64,000 nucleotides of DNA, from the NCBI GenBank assembly GCA_037355855.1, contig CM074759.1, forward strand, positions 2,418,001 to 2,482,000, in the 5' to 3' direction. Of the stretch, positions 63,286 to 64,000 are shown in pieces (the first letter of the stretch is position 1; each line of letters begins with the position of its first letter). The notes under the pieces were generated by a model. The model was not told the DNA's origin, did no database searches, and worked only from the letters and a program-made list of their open reading frames with translations. The position numbers and the translations under genes were made by a program. Origin of the DNA: Pseudo-nitzschia pungens. Lineage: Eukaryota > Bacillariophyta > Bacillariophyceae > Bacillariales > Bacillariaceae.

Positions 63286-64000
63286 TCATTTGTGGGATCC
63301 CTTCTTTTTGAAGGTTTTCTTGTATTTTCTCCTGTACTCCTTGAGTTCTCTGTCCGAGATATCAATCTCGTCGTCAGAGACTTCATTATCAGCTTGGGCC
63401 GTGGCCAGTACATAGGAGTACTCGTGGTTGGAGAGGTTCCTTCCCCAGTGGGGTTTGGAGTGTTGCTCGGTGTCCGAGTCTTCTTTTGCCACAAAATGCT
63501 CCTTGAGCAGATTGATGGTTTCCCGGTCAAATTTCCCCTTCTTGGGTGGTCCTCCGGTTAGTTTCCAGCATTTGCCGGCGTGGGTCTTGCCACAAATTTT
63601 GCATAGTTGCTTGTTATTGTCCATTGGGCGCTTCTTTTTGTTGGGAGACTTGCTGTTTCCTCCCCCAGGAGTGGCCTTGGAGTTCTTCTTGGTTCCACCG
63701 TTTTGTTTTTCCAGTTCGGTGATCCGTTTGCGAAGTTCTTCTTCGTTTCGGATGGTGGTTTCTAAGTTTTCGAGTTTATCGATGGTGGTGTTGAAGGAGT
63801 GGGCAAAGACGTCCCATCCAATGTGTTCCAGTTTGTCCCTCTGGGTGTGTGTCATACTGGTGTCCAGGATTTCCTTCATCTCGTCGTGAGTGAAGCTGGA
63901 AGGTGCCATTCCTGTGGCGGCGCCACTTTCCCAGAGACATTCTGGTAGGTAGCTTTGTAGTTCGGCCATTCGGTTGGCCCAGGCTCGGATGCCGTGTTTC
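63286..64000 (-). CDS. Gag of element E, partial (window end)
   Basis: C-terminal 237 codons of a family-1 Gag, open to the edge of the window; the true start lies beyond it. Contains the coiled-coil-like helix, compact zinc knuckle KICGKTHAGKC, and stop TGA at 63286-63288 followed by the pol ATG. Confidence 0.9.
   Translation of the reverse strand, partial: KHGIRAWANRMAELQSYLPECLWESGAATGMAPSSFTHDEMKEILDTSMTHTQRDKLEHIGWDVFAHSFNTTIDKLENLETTIRNEEELRKRITELEKQNGGTKKNSKATPGGGNSKSPNKKKRPMDNNKQLCKICGKTHAGKCWKLTGGPPKKGKFDRETINLLKEHFVAKEDSDTEQHSKPHWGRNLSNHEYSYVLATAQADNEVSDDEIDISDRELKEYRRKYKKTFKKKGSHK

Larger units (their letters stand above)
59931..64000 (-). mobile_element. LTR retrotransposon E (family 1), runs off the window
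   Basis: 3' LTR at 59931-60112 (left flank ACTAA), pol 60190-63285, gag from 63286 to the window end. Between LTR and pol, 173 bp of pol end are replaced by 64 bp of LINE 3' end (60132-60195). The 5' LTR is outside the window, so the target duplication cannot be tested. Confidence 0.88.

Noticed and set aside
1..64000. tRNA, rRNA or other RNA genes
   Set aside because: None was recognised by eye. A tRNAscan/Infernal run would be needed to exclude degenerate ones.

Overview
The window is eukaryotic nuclear DNA. It has short GT-AG introns, only two host-type genes, and about 52 kb of retrotransposons and tandem repeats. Gag and pol proteins of this type, 95-120 nt introns, and a SpoU methyltransferase with an N-terminal targeting-like segment suggest a stramenopile, most likely a diatom. 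That assignment is inference; nothing in the window names the species.

Positions 1-5,450 are gene-bearing. They hold a five-exon SpoU/TrmH-type RNA methyltransferase (372-1925, minus), a foldback/MITE-like structure (about 2802-3384), and an intronless gene of unknown function (4012-4926, plus). Positions 5,680-12,050 are a stack of unrelated tandem arrays: GCGCTGTA-type repeats, a 14-bp array, a 38-bp minisatellite touching a membrane-protein fragment, a 12-bp array, about 145-bp repeats, a 181-bp satellite, a 190-193-bp satellite and an 11-bp array.

The rest is a nest of LTR retrotransposons of two Ty3/gypsy-type families plus non-LTR (LINE-like) elements. Family 1 has 182-189 bp LTRs (TGCC...GGCA) and comprises copies A (12057-16758, plus), B (26863-32691, minus), D (33394-52474, minus) and E (59931 to beyond the window end, minus). 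Family 2 has about 324-bp LTRs and comprises copies G, F and C, all minus. Target-site duplications (TSDs) resolve the order. G (18019-57720) received F (TSD ATGAT), and F received C. One half of C and part of F were then lost by recombination. The C/F composite received B (TSD GTACC) and D (TSD GTTTG). D was split by a 13.2-kb LINE-like element (35421-48633, 17-bp TSD), whose ORF2 is itself broken by a 260-bp tandem duplication. A second LINE 5' end (58034-59930, plus) is followed by E, which carries a 64-bp scrap of LINE 3' end in its pol gene.

B has intact gag and pol and near-identical LTRs, so it is a candidate autonomous element. A has apparently identical LTRs and a clean TSD but an in-frame deletion of most of RT and RNase H. 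Recurring features worth attention are: an in-frame UGA between gag and pol in both families, with UGA-AUG abutting in family 1; a short perfect palindrome where the tRNA primer-binding site should be in both families; unusual gag zinc knuckles; duplicated leader hairpins in family 1; and monomer-like tandem arrays in the 5' regions of the LINEs.
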